A stretch of 64,000 bases of DNA from Planctomycetota bacterium (lineage in GTDB: Bacteria; Planctomycetota; UBA8742; UBA2392), in assembly GCA_019912315.1 (NCBI GenBank), contig JAIOJA010000040.1:1-64000 (forward strand), given 5' to 3'. Both the position numbers and the translations under genes were made by a program. Below the pieces are notes generated by a model. The model ran no database searches. It was not told the origin of the DNA and saw only the letters and a program-made list of their open reading frames with translations. This document shows positions 25,731-34,979 of this stretch, in pieces (positions within the stretch are counted from its first letter, which is position 1; every line of letters starts with the position of its first letter).

Positions 25731-27776
25731 TCACCACTTGGTGAGTTTCTCCACCGCGTCGATGACCTGGTCCTTCTGGGGCAGGACGCCGTTTTCGAGC
25801 GGCTTGGCGTAGGGGCAGAAGCTGTCTTTGGCGGCTACTCGGCGGACTGGGGCATCTAAATCTTCGAAGGCTTCTTCCATGATTCTTGCCGAGATCTCGG
25901 CGCCGAAGCCCATGGTTATGGTGTCTTCGTGGACGACCAGGCAGCGGTTGGTTTTGGCGATGCTGTCGAACACGAGCTGCTGGTCCCACGGGAGGATCGT
26001 CCGCAAATCGATGATCTCTACGTTGATGCCTTTGCTTTCCAGGTCCTGGGCGGCGTTCTGGCTGATCATGACTGTGTTGCCCCAGGTCACGAGCGTTACG
26101 TCGCTGCCCTCGCGCACGATGCGGCCGCGGCCGAACGGCAGCACGTAGTCCTTGTCAGGCTCGGGGCTTTTGCAGCGCTCCTGGCGGTACAGATTCTTGC
26201 ACTCCATGAACAGCACCGGGTCATTGCCACGGATGCTGGCCTTCAGCAGACCCTTGGCGTCGGCGGCGTTGCTGGGCATGGCGATTCTTAGCCCCGGGCG
26301 CGTGGCGAAGATCCCCTCGATGCACTGGGAGTGATACATCGCCCCCTGGATGTAGCCGCCAACAGGCACGCGGATCACCATGGGCGAGGCCCAGTTGCCG
26401 CCGGAGCGGAAGCGGGTCGTCGCGACTTCGTTGATCACCTGCATCATGGCCGGGAAAATGTAGTCGCCGAACTGGATTTCGCAGACGGCCTTGCGGCCTT
26501 CCTTATAGCTGTAGCCCAGGCTGGTGCCGACGATGGTGGCCTCGGCGAGGGGCGAGTTGAAAACGCGGTCGGTGCCGAACTTGGTGCTGAGCCCTTTGGT
26601 CGCGCCGAAGACACCGCCCTTGCCGTCCTGCACGTCCTGGCCCCAGCAGACGAGGTTTTCGTCGCGCTCGAACTCTTCGTGCAGGGCGTGGTTGATGGCC
26701 TCGATCATGGGGATCGGGGTGTCCGACAGGACTGTCGGGCTCACCGGTACATTGCCGGTGCCATCAAGCAGCGGGTTCTCGCCCTCAAAGAAGACGTTGC
26801 TGGGTCCGTTGGCTGGGTCCGGGTGTGGCTTGGCGTCGGCGCGGTCGGCTGCTTCGTCGATTTCGTTCTTGATCTGGGCTTCGAGGGCGGTGATTTCGTC
26901 ATCTTCGGCCAGCCCGTGCTCGATGATCCATTCGCGCAGCTTGGTGTTGGGGTCCTTGGCGCGCTCGGCGGCGATCTGCGCGTCGGTCATGTACAGCTTG
27001 GGGTTGTCCGAGCTGCTGTGGCCCCACAGGCGCACGACCTTGCTGACGACGATGGCCGGGCCCTTGCCCTTGGTGCACCACGCGTGGGCCTTTTTGAAGG
27101 CTTCGTGGCTTGCGAACAGATCGAGCCCGTCGCAGGCGAATACACCGAGGTTGTTGAAACCCTTGGCCCATTGCTCGATGGGCTGGGCGCGTTCCTGGCT
27201 GGCGGGCGTGCTAATGCCGTAGCCGTTGTCCTGTACGTGGAACAGCACCGGGCACTTGTGGATCGTCGCGAAATTCAGGCCCTCATAGAACTCGCCCTGG
27301 GCGCAGCCGGCGTCGCCGCCCGACACGTACGTGACTTCGTCGGTGCCGTCGAGCTTGCTGCCGTATCCGCGCCCGGCGGCCTGCAGCCACTGGGTGCCGA
27401 CGCAGCTTGACTTGCTGATAATGCGGTGTTCGGCGTGTCCGAAGTGCGAGGGCATCTGGCGGCTGTTGCTGGCGGGGTCGCCCTCGCGTGCCATGAAGCC
27501 GGTAAAGATTTCTTCGGTGGTGACGCCGAGTCCGAGGCAGAAGGTGAGATCGCGGTAGTGGCAGAGGGACCAGTCGTGGCCGGGGCGCATCACCATGGAG
27601 CCCGCGACCAGCGCGGCCTCGTGTCCGGGGCCTGAAATCTGGAAGGTGCCGCCCTTGGACTGGCGGAGGATGATGGAGCATTTGTCCTCGACCATGCGCG
27701 AGGTGATCATGGTTTTGTATGCGTTGAGAATCTGCTCGTTGGAGAGGCCTTTGGAATCGACGGCGGCTTTTGGCAT
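25731..27776 (-). CDS. 2-oxoacid dehydrogenase E1, fused alpha and beta subunits
   Basis: 681 residues from ATG 27776 (AGAGGAAA upstream). The N-terminal half is an E1-alpha. It shows F-Q-I-S-G-P-G-H-E-A, the thiamin-diphosphate motif G-G-D-A-G-C-A-Q-G-E-F-Y-E-G-L-N and D-N-G-Y-G-I-S. The second half (from about 355) is an E1-beta, with W-G-Q-D-V, P-L-A-E-A-T-I-V-G and D-L-R-T-I-L-P-W-D. Such fusions are known among branched-chain 2-oxoacid and pyruvate dehydrogenase E1 proteins. It decarboxylates the oxoacid and transfers the acyl group to E2 lipoyl. E2 and E3 genes are not adjacent. Confidence 0.88.
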   Translation of the reverse strand: MPKAAVDSKGLSNEQILNAYKTMITSRMVEDKCSIILRQSKGGTFQISGPGHEAALVAGSMVMRPGHDWSLCHYRDLTFCLGLGVTTEEIFTGFMAREGDPASNSRQMPSHFGHAEHRIISKSSCVGTQWLQAAGRGYGSKLDGTDEVTYVSGGDAGCAQGEFYEGLNFATIHKCPVLFHVQDNGYGISTPASQERAQPIEQWAKGFNNLGVFACDGLDLFASHEAFKKAHAWCTKGKGPAIVVSKVVRLWGHSSSDNPKLYMTDAQIAAERAKDPNTKLREWIIEHGLAEDDEITALEAQIKNEIDEAADRADAKPHPDPANGPSNVFFEGENPLLDGTGNVPVSPTVLSDTPIPMIEAINHALHEEFERDENLVCWGQDVQDGKGGVFGATKGLSTKFGTDRVFNSPLAEATIVGTSLGYSYKEGRKAVCEIQFGDYIFPAMMQVINEVATTRFRSGGNWASPMVIRVPVGGYIQGAMYHSQCIEGIFATRPGLRIAMPSNAADAKGLLKASIRGNDPVLFMECKNLYRQERCKSPEPDKDYVLPFGRGRIVREGSDVTLVTWGNTVMISQNAAQDLESKGINVEIIDLRTILPWDQQLVFDSIAKTNRCLVVHEDTITMGFGAEISARIMEEAFEDLDAPVRRVAAKDSFCPYAKPLENGVLPQKDQVIDAVEKLTKW

Positions 27777-27957
27777 GGCTGTTTCCTCTATGGCAGCAAA
27801 CGCGGGCCAGGCGGCCCGAGTGTGATTGGATGAAGCAAGTCCAACGATTGTGGCGGGAGGCAAAGGCCCGGTCAAGCAAACCAACCAGCAAGTTTCTGAC
27901 AGGGGTAAGCGGGTTTTATCACGGGCCAGCGAAGGCAGAATGCGGCGGGAGACAAAC

Positions 27958-28854
27958 ATGGACATCAAAGACCTGATCAACAATGGCTGGGGGCGGCACG
28001 ACAAAGAGTCGGAGGCTTTGGCCTCTGACCTCGAAGAACATTACGCGCTTGCCGAGACGGCTGCCCATGCAGCGGCGATTATCCAGCTGGGCAATCACAC
28101 CATTGGCGAGCACCTAGGTGATTGGCCGCGGGCTTGCGCGCTGGCCGAGAAAGTGATGGATGGGCGTGAAGACGCGCATGAGCTTGCGGTGCCCTACAGC
28201 AACCTGGCGGTTGCTCAGTACGTCTGCGGCAAGGTTCCGCAGGCGCTGGCCAGTGAAGCGAACGCTGTGCGTTTAACAGACATGGAGAAAGTAGGCGTGG
28301 TGATTCGCACGCGCGCGCTGGTGGCTTCGGCACTGGTGGGCAGCAAGCGCCTTGATGAAGGCGCGGTTGTCTACGACGCGGCGCTGGCCCTGGCGCGGGC
28401 CCAGGATGAAAAACTGAAGTGCGACCAGGCGCTCGCGATCACCAGCAACAACCTGGCCAGCGAGTTGAGCGAAAAAGAGACGCGCACGGAGGCCGAGGAC
28501 GCGCTGATGCTCAAGGCCGCGATCGCCAGCAAAGAGTTCTGGATGAAATGCGGGACCTGGGAAAATGAGGAGCGCGGGGATTACCTGCTCGCGATCGTAC
28601 ACAACAAACTGGGACAGCCGGACAAGGCGCTGGAGCACGCGGCGAAGGCAATCGAAGTCATCCAGGCCAACGGCGAAGAGGAAGTGGACGAGGCGTTCAT
28701 CAACCTTGCCATGGCCAGGAGTTTTCATCTGAAGAACGACCGCAAGCACTACGACGTCGCGATGGCCCGGGCACAGGAGCTGGCGGACGAGTTCAAAGAT
28801 GACGGGCTGACAACCTGGTTCAACGAAACCAGAGCCAAGGTTGAGTGGAAGTAG
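27958..28854 (+). CDS. TPR-like helical repeat protein, cytoplasmic
   Basis: 298 residues from ATG 27958. All-helical, with several degenerate tetratricopeptide-type pairs (for example A-V-P-Y-S-N-L-A-V-A-Q-Y-V-C-G-K and N-K-L-G-Q-P-D-K-A-L-E-H-A-A-K-A-I-E). No signal peptide. Likely a protein-interaction module of unknown partner. Divergent from the E1 gene, with about 180 bases between the starts. Confidence 0.7.
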   Translation: MDIKDLINNGWGRHDKESEALASDLEEHYALAETAAHAAAIIQLGNHTIGEHLGDWPRACALAEKVMDGREDAHELAVPYSNLAVAQYVCGKVPQALASEANAVRLTDMEKVGVVIRTRALVASALVGSKRLDEGAVVYDAALALARAQDEKLKCDQALAITSNNLASELSEKETRTEAEDALMLKAAIASKEFWMKCGTWENEERGDYLLAIVHNKLGQPDKALEHAAKAIEVIQANGEEEVDEAFINLAMARSFHLKNDRKHYDVAMARAQELADEFKDDGLTTWFNETRAKVEWK

Positions 28855-28930
28855 TCCCAAGTACCAACGGCGCAAGCTGAGTCAGCGTTCGTTTGTGGAC
28901 GCGTTGGCAAACTTCCAGCGCATCCGCGGA

Positions 28931-29854
28931 CTATGGTACGAAGCTCCCTCCAGCCAGTGCCGCAAGCTGCTGCCCGAAGCTCGCGTTGCTGGGGTTCTTG
29001 CATATTACGGTCAGTCCCCGGCCGGGGTCACTGGCTGCCCAGATTGGGTAATCCGCGAGAATGCTGCTTGCGTCGGCGGGAGTTGTCCAGGTGAACAAGA
29101 GCGCATTGTCAATGCCTGCATACGTTGCGAAAGAAGCCTGTAGGGCCGCGTAGCAGGCGTTGTCCGCGCTGCCGGCGGGCGTGAAGTTCGGGCCGTTGAT
29201 CCAGGCAGTCGCGGCCGCCACATTGCCGCTGGTCGCTGGCAGAGGCGTCCCCCACATGCTGGTCACGTAGCCCGAAATCGCGGAGTTGAAGACCATAACA
29301 TCGAATTCATCGCTGCTGCTCATGCTTGCCAGCGAGGCCGACAGTTCGGTCTGCAAGTTGGCGAGCGGCTGACCGGCGGTGGCGCTTGATACGTCGCAGA
29401 TGAACAGTGTACGCCCGCCGGCACCCTGACCGAAGTAAACAGGCGGTGGCTCAGGCGGCGGTGTGGGCGCGAAGGTCACAACCAGTGTGTACGTCATGGT
29501 CGCAGTGGCGAAGTTCGAGTCGGTCACCTGCACTGTGAAACTGGTGTAAGGGATTGTCGCCAAGGTGCCCGTGATCGTGGTGTCGGGCGTACCGGTGGGG
29601 GCGAGCGTCAGCCCTGCGGGTAGGGTGCCGGAGACGACGCTCCAGCTGTAGTTTCCGCTGCCGCCGGTGGCGCTGATGGTCGCGTTGTACGGGGGCAGAG
29701 GCCCCGGCATTCCGGGCACCACGAAACCGGGAATGGTGGTTGTCGTGATTGTCAGCGGTGCGGGATTGCTGGAACCTCCCGACGACCCGGAGTCATTATC
29801 GCACCCGGCCACAGTCAGCAACGCAAGCAGGGCCGCGCAAGCAAGGTATCGCAT
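28931..29854 (-). CDS. Lipoprotein with putative Ig and VWA-like domains
   Basis: 307 residues. Signal peptide and lipobox T-V-A-G-C (Cys at 18), then a Ser/Gly linker. Residues 55-130 contain S-G-T-L-P-A-G-L-T-L-A-P-T-G, the motif of the putative Ig (He_PIG/cadherin-like) domain. A proline-rich hinge (P-P-P-E-P-P-P) leads to a C-terminal von Willebrand A-like domain with T-L-F-I-C-D-V-S-S-A-T-A-G and D-E-F-D-V-M-V-F-N. Its metal site (D-x-S-x-S) is changed to D-V-S-S-A, so metal binding may be weakened. Outer-membrane or surface binding protein. Confidence 0.75.
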   Translation of the reverse strand: MRYLACAALLALLTVAGCDNDSGSSGGSSNPAPLTITTTTIPGFVVPGMPGPLPPYNATISATGGSGNYSWSVVSGTLPAGLTLAPTGTPDTTITGTLATIPYTSFTVQVTDSNFATATMTYTLVVTFAPTPPPEPPPVYFGQGAGGRTLFICDVSSATAGQPLANLQTELSASLASMSSSDEFDVMVFNSAISGYVTSMWGTPLPATSGNVAAATAWINGPNFTPAGSADNACYAALQASFATYAGIDNALLFTWTTPADASSILADYPIWAASDPGRGLTVICKNPSNASFGQQLAALAGGSFVP

Positions 29855-30052
29855 GATTGTCCTCCTCCTCGCGTGGGGTGTTGCAATCAGCGTGCCAGCG
29901 CCACAAACCCCTGAATTCAGGGCGTTGCGAACAGCGCAGGTTACATGCGAGAAACGGCCGGGTTACGCAAGGCGAAACCGCATCCCGTTCAGGCTATGGA
30001 ACGGGGCCCCGGAGCCCTGTACATTGACAACAGCTTAACGTTGCGAGCGAAG

Positions 30053-30445
30053 ATGCTGCACAAGGAACTGACGCAACAGGTCATCAACGCCGCCAAGGCC
30101 GTTCACGCCGAACTGGGCCCCGGGCTGCCGCACAACTTTTATCGCGAAGCCATGGAGCTGGAGTTGCGCGAGGCCGGCGTCGCTGTCGAAATCGACAAGC
30201 CGGTAAAGATTCACTATCGCGGGCAGACCCTGGGCGAGCTGGGCGTGGATTTCTGCGTGAACGACGGCGTGGCCTGCATGTTGGTGGACGGAGAGGAAAT
30301 CGCGTCCGACGAGTACGGCAAGTTGCGCACGCTGCTCAAGGCCCTTGAGCTTGATGTCGGGCTGCTGCTTAAGTTCAACGGCGGGCGACTCGACGTGCGA
30401 AGGGTGGAAGCGGTTCCAGGCAAGAAGCAGTCTTCGGCAGCATAG
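30053..30445 (+). CDS. GxxExxY-family protein with degenerate nuclease motif
   Basis: 130 residues from ATG 30053. The fold-defining phrases of the GxxExxY (PD-(D/E)xK) family are kept: L-T-Q-Q-V-I-N-A-A-K-A-V-H-A-E-L-G-P-G-L, H-Y-R-G-Q-T-L-G-E-L-G-V-D-F and V-G-L-L-L-K-F-N-G-G. The signature Glu of GxxExxY is His (G-L-P-H-N-F-Y). The E-x-K of the active site is replaced by L-V-D-G-E-E. It is therefore likely catalytically inactive or altered. A terminator follows it. Confidence 0.75.
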   Translation: MLHKELTQQVINAAKAVHAELGPGLPHNFYREAMELELREAGVAVEIDKPVKIHYRGQTLGELGVDFCVNDGVACMLVDGEEIASDEYGKLRTLLKALELDVGLLLKFNGGRLDVRRVEAVPGKKQSSAA

Positions 30446-30460
30446 CGAAGCAGACCTGAC

Positions 30461-30495
30461 CCGCCCCGCCCGTGACGGCGGGGCGGTTTTGTTTT
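30461..30495 (+). terminator. Strong intrinsic terminator
   Basis: Perfect 10-bp GC stem (30461-30470 with 30477-30486) with a 6-base loop, followed by TTTTGTTTT. It closes the GxxExxY gene and insulates leuS. Confidence 0.9.
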
Positions 30496-30542
30496 GGTGG
30501 TTGAGGAAGGCAATGGCGCCGCTATCGTTGCGGCGCGCAAAG

Positions 30543-30583
30543 CCCCTTCCGAAAGGAAGGGGACTGCCGGCGAAAGCCGGCAG
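30543..30583 (+). promoter_or_regulatory. Twin GAAA-tetraloop hairpins in the leuS leader
   Basis: Two adjacent perfect 8-bp stems, each closed by a GAAA loop: 30543-30550 with 30555-30562, and 30564-30571 with 30576-30583. One base separates them. The second ends 15 bases before the leuS start, just ahead of GGAG. No T-run follows, so they are not a terminator pair. Confidence 0.6.
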
Positions 30584-30598
30584 AACGGAGACGGAAGC

Positions 30599-33301
30599 AT
30601 GGACGACGAACGGAAATTCCCCGACTTCGAGGCCAAGTGGCAGAAGTTCTGGGACGAACGCAAGCAGCCCGCAAGCAGCGGCACCGAGCCGAAATCGGAC
30701 AAGGATTTCTACATCCTGTCCATGTTTCCGTATCCGTCGGGCAAGCTCCATTTCGGGCACGCGCTGCCTTACACCCTGACTGACGCCATGGCGCGCTACT
30801 TGCGAATGCGCGGCTACAACGTGTTGAACCCCACGGGCTGGGATGCCTTCGGGTTGCCGGCCGAAAACGCGGCCATCCAGAACAAGACCCACCCGGCCAC
30901 GTTCACGTACGCGAACATCGAGGAGATGCGCAAGCAGAAGCACGCCTTTGGTTACAGCTTCGACTGGGACCGCGAAGTCTTCACCTGCAAGCCGGATTAC
31001 TACAAGTGGACGCAGTGGATCTTCCTGCAAATGCTGGAGAAGGGCGTCGCCTACCGCAAAACCGCCCGCGTCAACTGGTGCACCCAGTGCAACACAGTAT
31101 TGGCCAATGAGCAGGTGCAGACCCTGATCAAGGACGGCGAAGAATTCCAGGCCTGCGAGCGCTGCGAAAGCCGCGTGATACCCAAGGAAATCCCGGCCTG
31201 GTATCTGCGCATTACGGACTACGCCGACCGCCTGCTGGAAGGGCTGGACAAGCTGGGTGACAAGTGGCCGGAGAAGGTGGCCAGCCAGCAGCGCTACTGG
31301 ATCGGGCGCAGCGAAGGCGTGAACATTGACTTCACCGCGAAGTTGAAGGATGAATCCAGACTGACCGTTTTCACCACCCGCGCGGACACGGCATTCGGCG
31401 TGACGTTCGTGGCCCTGGCGCCGGAACATCCGCTGGTGGACCAGATCATTGAACAGTCCGACGCCAAGATCGCGAAGCAGTTGAAGGAGTTCGTCAAGGA
31501 AACCCTGACGATGTCCGAGCAGGATCGCGCCGGCGATGTGGAGAAAGAAGGCATCAACACCGGCTTCAAGGCCGTGAATCCGCTCAGCGGTGAAGAAGTG
31601 CCGATCTTTGTGGCGAACTATGTACTGATGTACGGCACGGGTGCCGTGATGGCCGTGCCTGCACACGACCAGCGCGACTACGAATTCGCGCAAGAGTACA
31701 AGCTGCCAATGAAGCAGGTCATAGAGCCCCGGCCAATCCGCGAAGCGGATGACGGCCTGTCAAAACGCATGCGTTTTGACGACGGCCATGGCCGGGGGGG
31801 CGCCGAAGGCGCCAAATGTGACTTGGAGGAAGAGGCTTTCACCGAACACGGCGTCCTGGTCAACAGCGGAAAATACGACGGCAAGACTACGGTAGAAGCA
31901 ATCGCCGCTATCGCCGGCGACCTGGCTTCGCAGAACAAGGGCGGCGCGCAGGTGAACTACAAGCTGCGCGACTGGGGCATCTCGCGCCAGCGCTACTGGG
32001 GCTGCCCGATTCCGGTGGTGCATTGCAACAGGTGCGGAATCGTGCCGGTGCCGGAAGACCAGTTACCGGTAGAGCTGCCGGACGACGTGGACTTCCTGCC
32101 GACGGGGCAGTCGCCACTGACCCTGCACCCGGACTTCCAAAAGACCAGATGCCCGAAGTGCGGCGCCGAGGACGCGCGGCGCGACACGGACACCATGGAC
32201 ACCTTCGTCGATTCAAGCTGGTACTACCTGCGCTATACGGACCCGCGGAATGCCGACAAGATTTTTGACCGCGCCAAGGCCCACCACTGGGCGCCCGTGG
32301 ACCTGTACATCGGCGGGCGTGAGCACGCGATCCTGCACCTGATTTACGCGCGCTTTTACACGAAGTTCCTGCACGACATCGGGCTGATCGACTTCGATGA
32401 GCCCTTTCAACGGTTGTATGCCCACGGGCTGATCCAGGGCGAAAGCATTCGTGTTGTGAACGAGCACATGAATCGCTACGTCAGCCACGCCGAGTTCGAC
32501 AAGCTCAAGAAGGAAGGCAAGGCCGGTGACAAGGACATCACCCGGCGGATCGAGAAGATGTCCAAGTCCAAGAAGAACGGCGCCGACCCCACCGAGTTGA
32601 TGAACCAGTACGGGGCCGACGCCGTGCGTCTGGCAATCCTGTTCCTGGGCCCGGGCGACGCCGACAGCGCCTGGGACCCCAATGGCATGAAAGGCCCGTA
32701 CGGCTTCCTGCGCCGCTGGTACGACACAACGCTGCAATGCGCGCCCATGATTGAGGAGATTACCCAGGCGCCAGAGGGCACCGAGTATTCCCCTGAGGCC
32801 AAGGCGCTGCGAGCCGGCGCGCACACGCTGATCGACAAAGTGACCCGCGAATTTGAAGGGCGCTACGCGTTCAACACGGCCATCGCAAAGGGTATGGAGC
32901 TGTTGAACGAGATCGGGACATTCGTCAGAAACAACAAGAAGCCCGATGAGGCATCGCGCTACGCGCTGCGTGAGGCTTTCGAGGCCATGATCGTCACCCT
33001 GGCCCCGTTCGTGCCGCACATCGCCGAGGAGTTGAACGAGTTGCTGGGGCACGAGGGCAGCGTGTTCGACCGCCCCTGGCCGAAAGCGGACCCGGCAGCC
33101 ATGCAACTGGACACCATCGAGATTCCGGTGCAGGTGAACGGCAAGCTGCGCGGTACCATCAGCCTGCCCCGCGAAGCCGACAAGGCCGCCATGGAAAAGG
33201 CCGCAATCGAAAACGAGAACGTAAAGAAGGCCGTCGAGGGTATGAAAATCACCAAGCTGATCGCCGTACCGGGGCGCATCGTCAACATTGTGGCGAAGTA
33301 G
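30599..33301 (+). CDS. leuS: Leucyl-tRNA synthetase
   Basis: 900 residues from ATG 30599 (GGAG eight bases upstream). The class I signature appears as Y-P-S-G-K-L-H-F-G-H near residue 45, and the second as K-M-S-K-S at 653-657. Also visible are the E-D-A-RR-D-T-D-T-M-D-T-F-V-D-S-S-W-Y region and the CP1 editing domain (L-T-V-F-T-T-R-A-D-T). Length is slightly above the roughly 860 of E. coli because of a Gly/charged insert near residue 390-410 (H-G-R-G-G-A-E-G-A). Charges tRNA(Leu) with leucine in the cytoplasm. Its leader contains the twin hairpins described separately. Confidence 0.97.
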   Translation: MDDERKFPDFEAKWQKFWDERKQPASSGTEPKSDKDFYILSMFPYPSGKLHFGHALPYTLTDAMARYLRMRGYNVLNPTGWDAFGLPAENAAIQNKTHPATFTYANIEEMRKQKHAFGYSFDWDREVFTCKPDYYKWTQWIFLQMLEKGVAYRKTARVNWCTQCNTVLANEQVQTLIKDGEEFQACERCESRVIPKEIPAWYLRITDYADRLLEGLDKLGDKWPEKVASQQRYWIGRSEGVNIDFTAKLKDESRLTVFTTRADTAFGVTFVALAPEHPLVDQIIEQSDAKIAKQLKEFVKETLTMSEQDRAGDVEKEGINTGFKAVNPLSGEEVPIFVANYVLMYGTGAVMAVPAHDQRDYEFAQEYKLPMKQVIEPRPIREADDGLSKRMRFDDGHGRGGAEGAKCDLEEEAFTEHGVLVNSGKYDGKTTVEAIAAIAGDLASQNKGGAQVNYKLRDWGISRQRYWGCPIPVVHCNRCGIVPVPEDQLPVELPDDVDFLPTGQSPLTLHPDFQKTRCPKCGAEDARRDTDTMDTFVDSSWYYLRYTDPRNADKIFDRAKAHHWAPVDLYIGGREHAILHLIYARFYTKFLHDIGLIDFDEPFQRLYAHGLIQGESIRVVNEHMNRYVSHAEFDKLKKEGKAGDKDITRRIEKMSKSKKNGADPTELMNQYGADAVRLAILFLGPGDADSAWDPNGMKGPYGFLRRWYDTTLQCAPMIEEITQAPEGTEYSPEAKALRAGAHTLIDKVTREFEGRYAFNTAIAKGMELLNEIGTFVRNNKKPDEASRYALREAFEAMIVTLAPFVPHIAEELNELLGHEGSVFDRPWPKADPAAMQLDTIEIPVQVNGKLRGTISLPREADKAAMEKAAIENENVKKAVEGMKITKLIAVPGRIVNIVAK

Positions 33302-33469
33302 GCCCGAGGTGTTTCTTACCCGCCGCGGGCGCCTTTGATCAGCGTGCTGACCATTGCCACCAGGATTGCGCGTGCCAGATTCATGTGGGCACCTGATCCG
33401 TCACGGCAAGGGTATCCCGCCTGTGTAAAGTCACGGGCTGGATGGCGCGGGGCTTGCGTGAAGATTCGG

Positions 33470-34468
33470 TCAGGGCAGGTCGACGGGAGGGCGCTCGACC
33501 CCGCACTGGGCGAGCATGTCCTTCAGCTCGTGGCTTAGATACGTGGCTGCGCGGTCGATTTCGTTTTCGCTGCTGACATCCAGCCATTGCACGCGCGGGA
33601 AACTCTTGAAGAACGTCATGCTTTTGCGCGCGAAGGTTTTGACGTCACGGATTGTTTCCTTTACGCACTCGTCCCAGCCCAGTTCGCCGTCGATGAACTG
33701 CTGCAGGCGCCGATAACCGTGAGCCTTGCCGCTCGTGACGGAGAAACCACTACCGGCACGGATGCGCTTGACTTCATCCAGCCAGCCGTTGTCAAACATC
33801 TGCTGCCCACGTTCCGCAACCCGCGCATACAGCAATTCCCGGAGCCAGCGAATGCCGGTGAACATCCAGCGGTAATCGGCTCGGGGCTCGCCCCATTGCT
33901 CGACCTCGCTGGGCAGCCTTGCGCCGAATTCGATGATTTCGAGGGCGCGCACCATGCGCTTTCGGTCCGTTGGCCCGATGCGCCTGGCCGAGGCAGGGTC
34001 CGTGGCCTTGAGTTGCGCATGGAGCTCAGCAAGTGGACGCTGCTCCTGCTCGTCGCGAAACTCTGGGCGTGGTGCGGGCCCGCGGTCAACGCCGTAGACC
34101 AGCGCCTTCAGGTAATAGGGCGCCGTTGCGTCCAGCACGGGCACGCGTTTGCGCGCGACGATCTTCGCGAGTGTGGGCTCGGCGTAATCGATGAACTGGG
34201 CGACGCTGAATTTCTCGTTCGCGTCAACCAGGTCAATGCCGTGATGGGGGATGCGCGTGCGCTCTTCGGGTGTGGGCTTGGCGGTGCCGATATCCATACC
34301 GCGGTAGACTTTCAGTGCATCCACACTCAGAATCTCGCCGCCCACGCGCTCGGCGACGTGCATCGCCAGGCGCGACTTGCCGCTGCCCGTGGGGCCAAGC
34401 ACTACCAGCACCGGAAACCGGGCGTGCGGGTCAAAGCCGTGATGATCGTGATGGGTGGCGTCCGACAT
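33470..34468 (-). CDS. miaA: tRNA dimethylallyltransferase
   Basis: 332 residues from ATG 34468. The P-loop is G-P-T-G-S-G-K-S, then D-A-L-K-V-Y-R-G-M-D-I-G-T-A-K-P and H-H-G-I-D-L-V-D, all MiaA signatures. The usual D-S-x-Q-V-Y is D-A-L-K-V-Y here, with Lys in place of the common Gln; this change is worth noting. A His-rich N-terminus (H-H-D-H-H) is unusual. The enzyme adds the dimethylallyl group to A37 of tRNAs that read UNN codons. The upstream region is A/T-rich and lacks a clear ribosome site. Confidence 0.9.
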   Translation of the reverse strand: MSDATHHDHHGFDPHARFPVLVVLGPTGSGKSRLAMHVAERVGGEILSVDALKVYRGMDIGTAKPTPEERTRIPHHGIDLVDANEKFSVAQFIDYAEPTLAKIVARKRVPVLDATAPYYLKALVYGVDRGPAPRPEFRDEQEQRPLAELHAQLKATDPASARRIGPTDRKRMVRALEIIEFGARLPSEVEQWGEPRADYRWMFTGIRWLRELLYARVAERGQQMFDNGWLDEVKRIRAGSGFSVTSGKAHGYRRLQQFIDGELGWDECVKETIRDVKTFARKSMTFFKSFPRVQWLDVSSENEIDRAATYLSHELKDMLAQCGVERPPVDLP

Positions 34469-34550
34469 TAATACACACAAAGACACAAAGCCGCGAAGAG
34501 TTCAACTCCCCATGGCTTTGCTTGTCGTGTTTCGATGCAATCCACAATCC

Positions 34551-34883
34551 TCAGAGCTTCCGCTTGTCCTCGGCCTGGACGGCGGTGCCGGCCACGGTGA
34601 TCAGAACAAGCCCGTCGCTGGCCAGGTTGGCGAAATCGAACGTGATGCCGATGATCGCGTTTGCGCCGAACTCCTTGGCCTGGGCCTCGAGGCTCATCAT
34701 GGCGGCGTGGCGAGTCTCAAGCACAAGCTGCTCGAACTCCGGGTGCCTGCCGCCCCCTTCGCGCCGGATGAAGTTGGCGAAGTCCCGCAGCTCAATGGGC
34801 GCAATCGCGGCCTGCCCGGACACTAGCCCGAGGTACTTCAGGATGACGAATCCTTCAAGGTTTTGTGTTGTCGTCATCAGCAT
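34551..34883 (-). CDS. YbjQ/DUF74 family protein
   Basis: 110 residues from ATG 34883; ATG 34877 is also possible. Characteristic C-terminal block A-K-E-F-G-A-N-A-I-I-G-I-T-F-D-F and the strand L-G-L-V-S-G-Q near the N-terminus identify the YbjQ (DUF74) pentameric family, sometimes called heavy-metal-binding by homology. Role here is unknown. Confidence 0.85.
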   Translation of the reverse strand: MLMTTTQNLEGFVILKYLGLVSGQAAIAPIELRDFANFIRREGGGRHPEFEQLVLETRHAAMMSLEAQAKEFGANAIIGITFDFANLASDGLVLITVAGTAVQAEDKRKL

Positions 34884-34934
34884 GGGTTGACCTGTCAAAC
34901 CCTCTACATCAAGCTAACACGGGCAATGTGATTA

Positions 34935-34955
34935 TAGATTCCGGATTTCGGATTT
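34935..34955. repeat. Three degenerate heptamers related to 16082-16116
   Basis: On the minus strand the units read AAATCCG, AAATCCG, GAATCTA, the same heptamer family as the run next to nuoE. They lie in the leader of the 34980 gene. Confidence 0.6.
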
Positions 34956-34979
34956 TGGCTGGTTTCTTTGGAGGCACCA

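Noticed and set aside
33316-33384. Possible 22-residue peptide on the minus strand (M-N-L-A-R-A-I-L-V-A...)
   Set aside because: It has a hydrophobic start and a weak AGGTG ahead, but is too short and without homology to claim as a gene.
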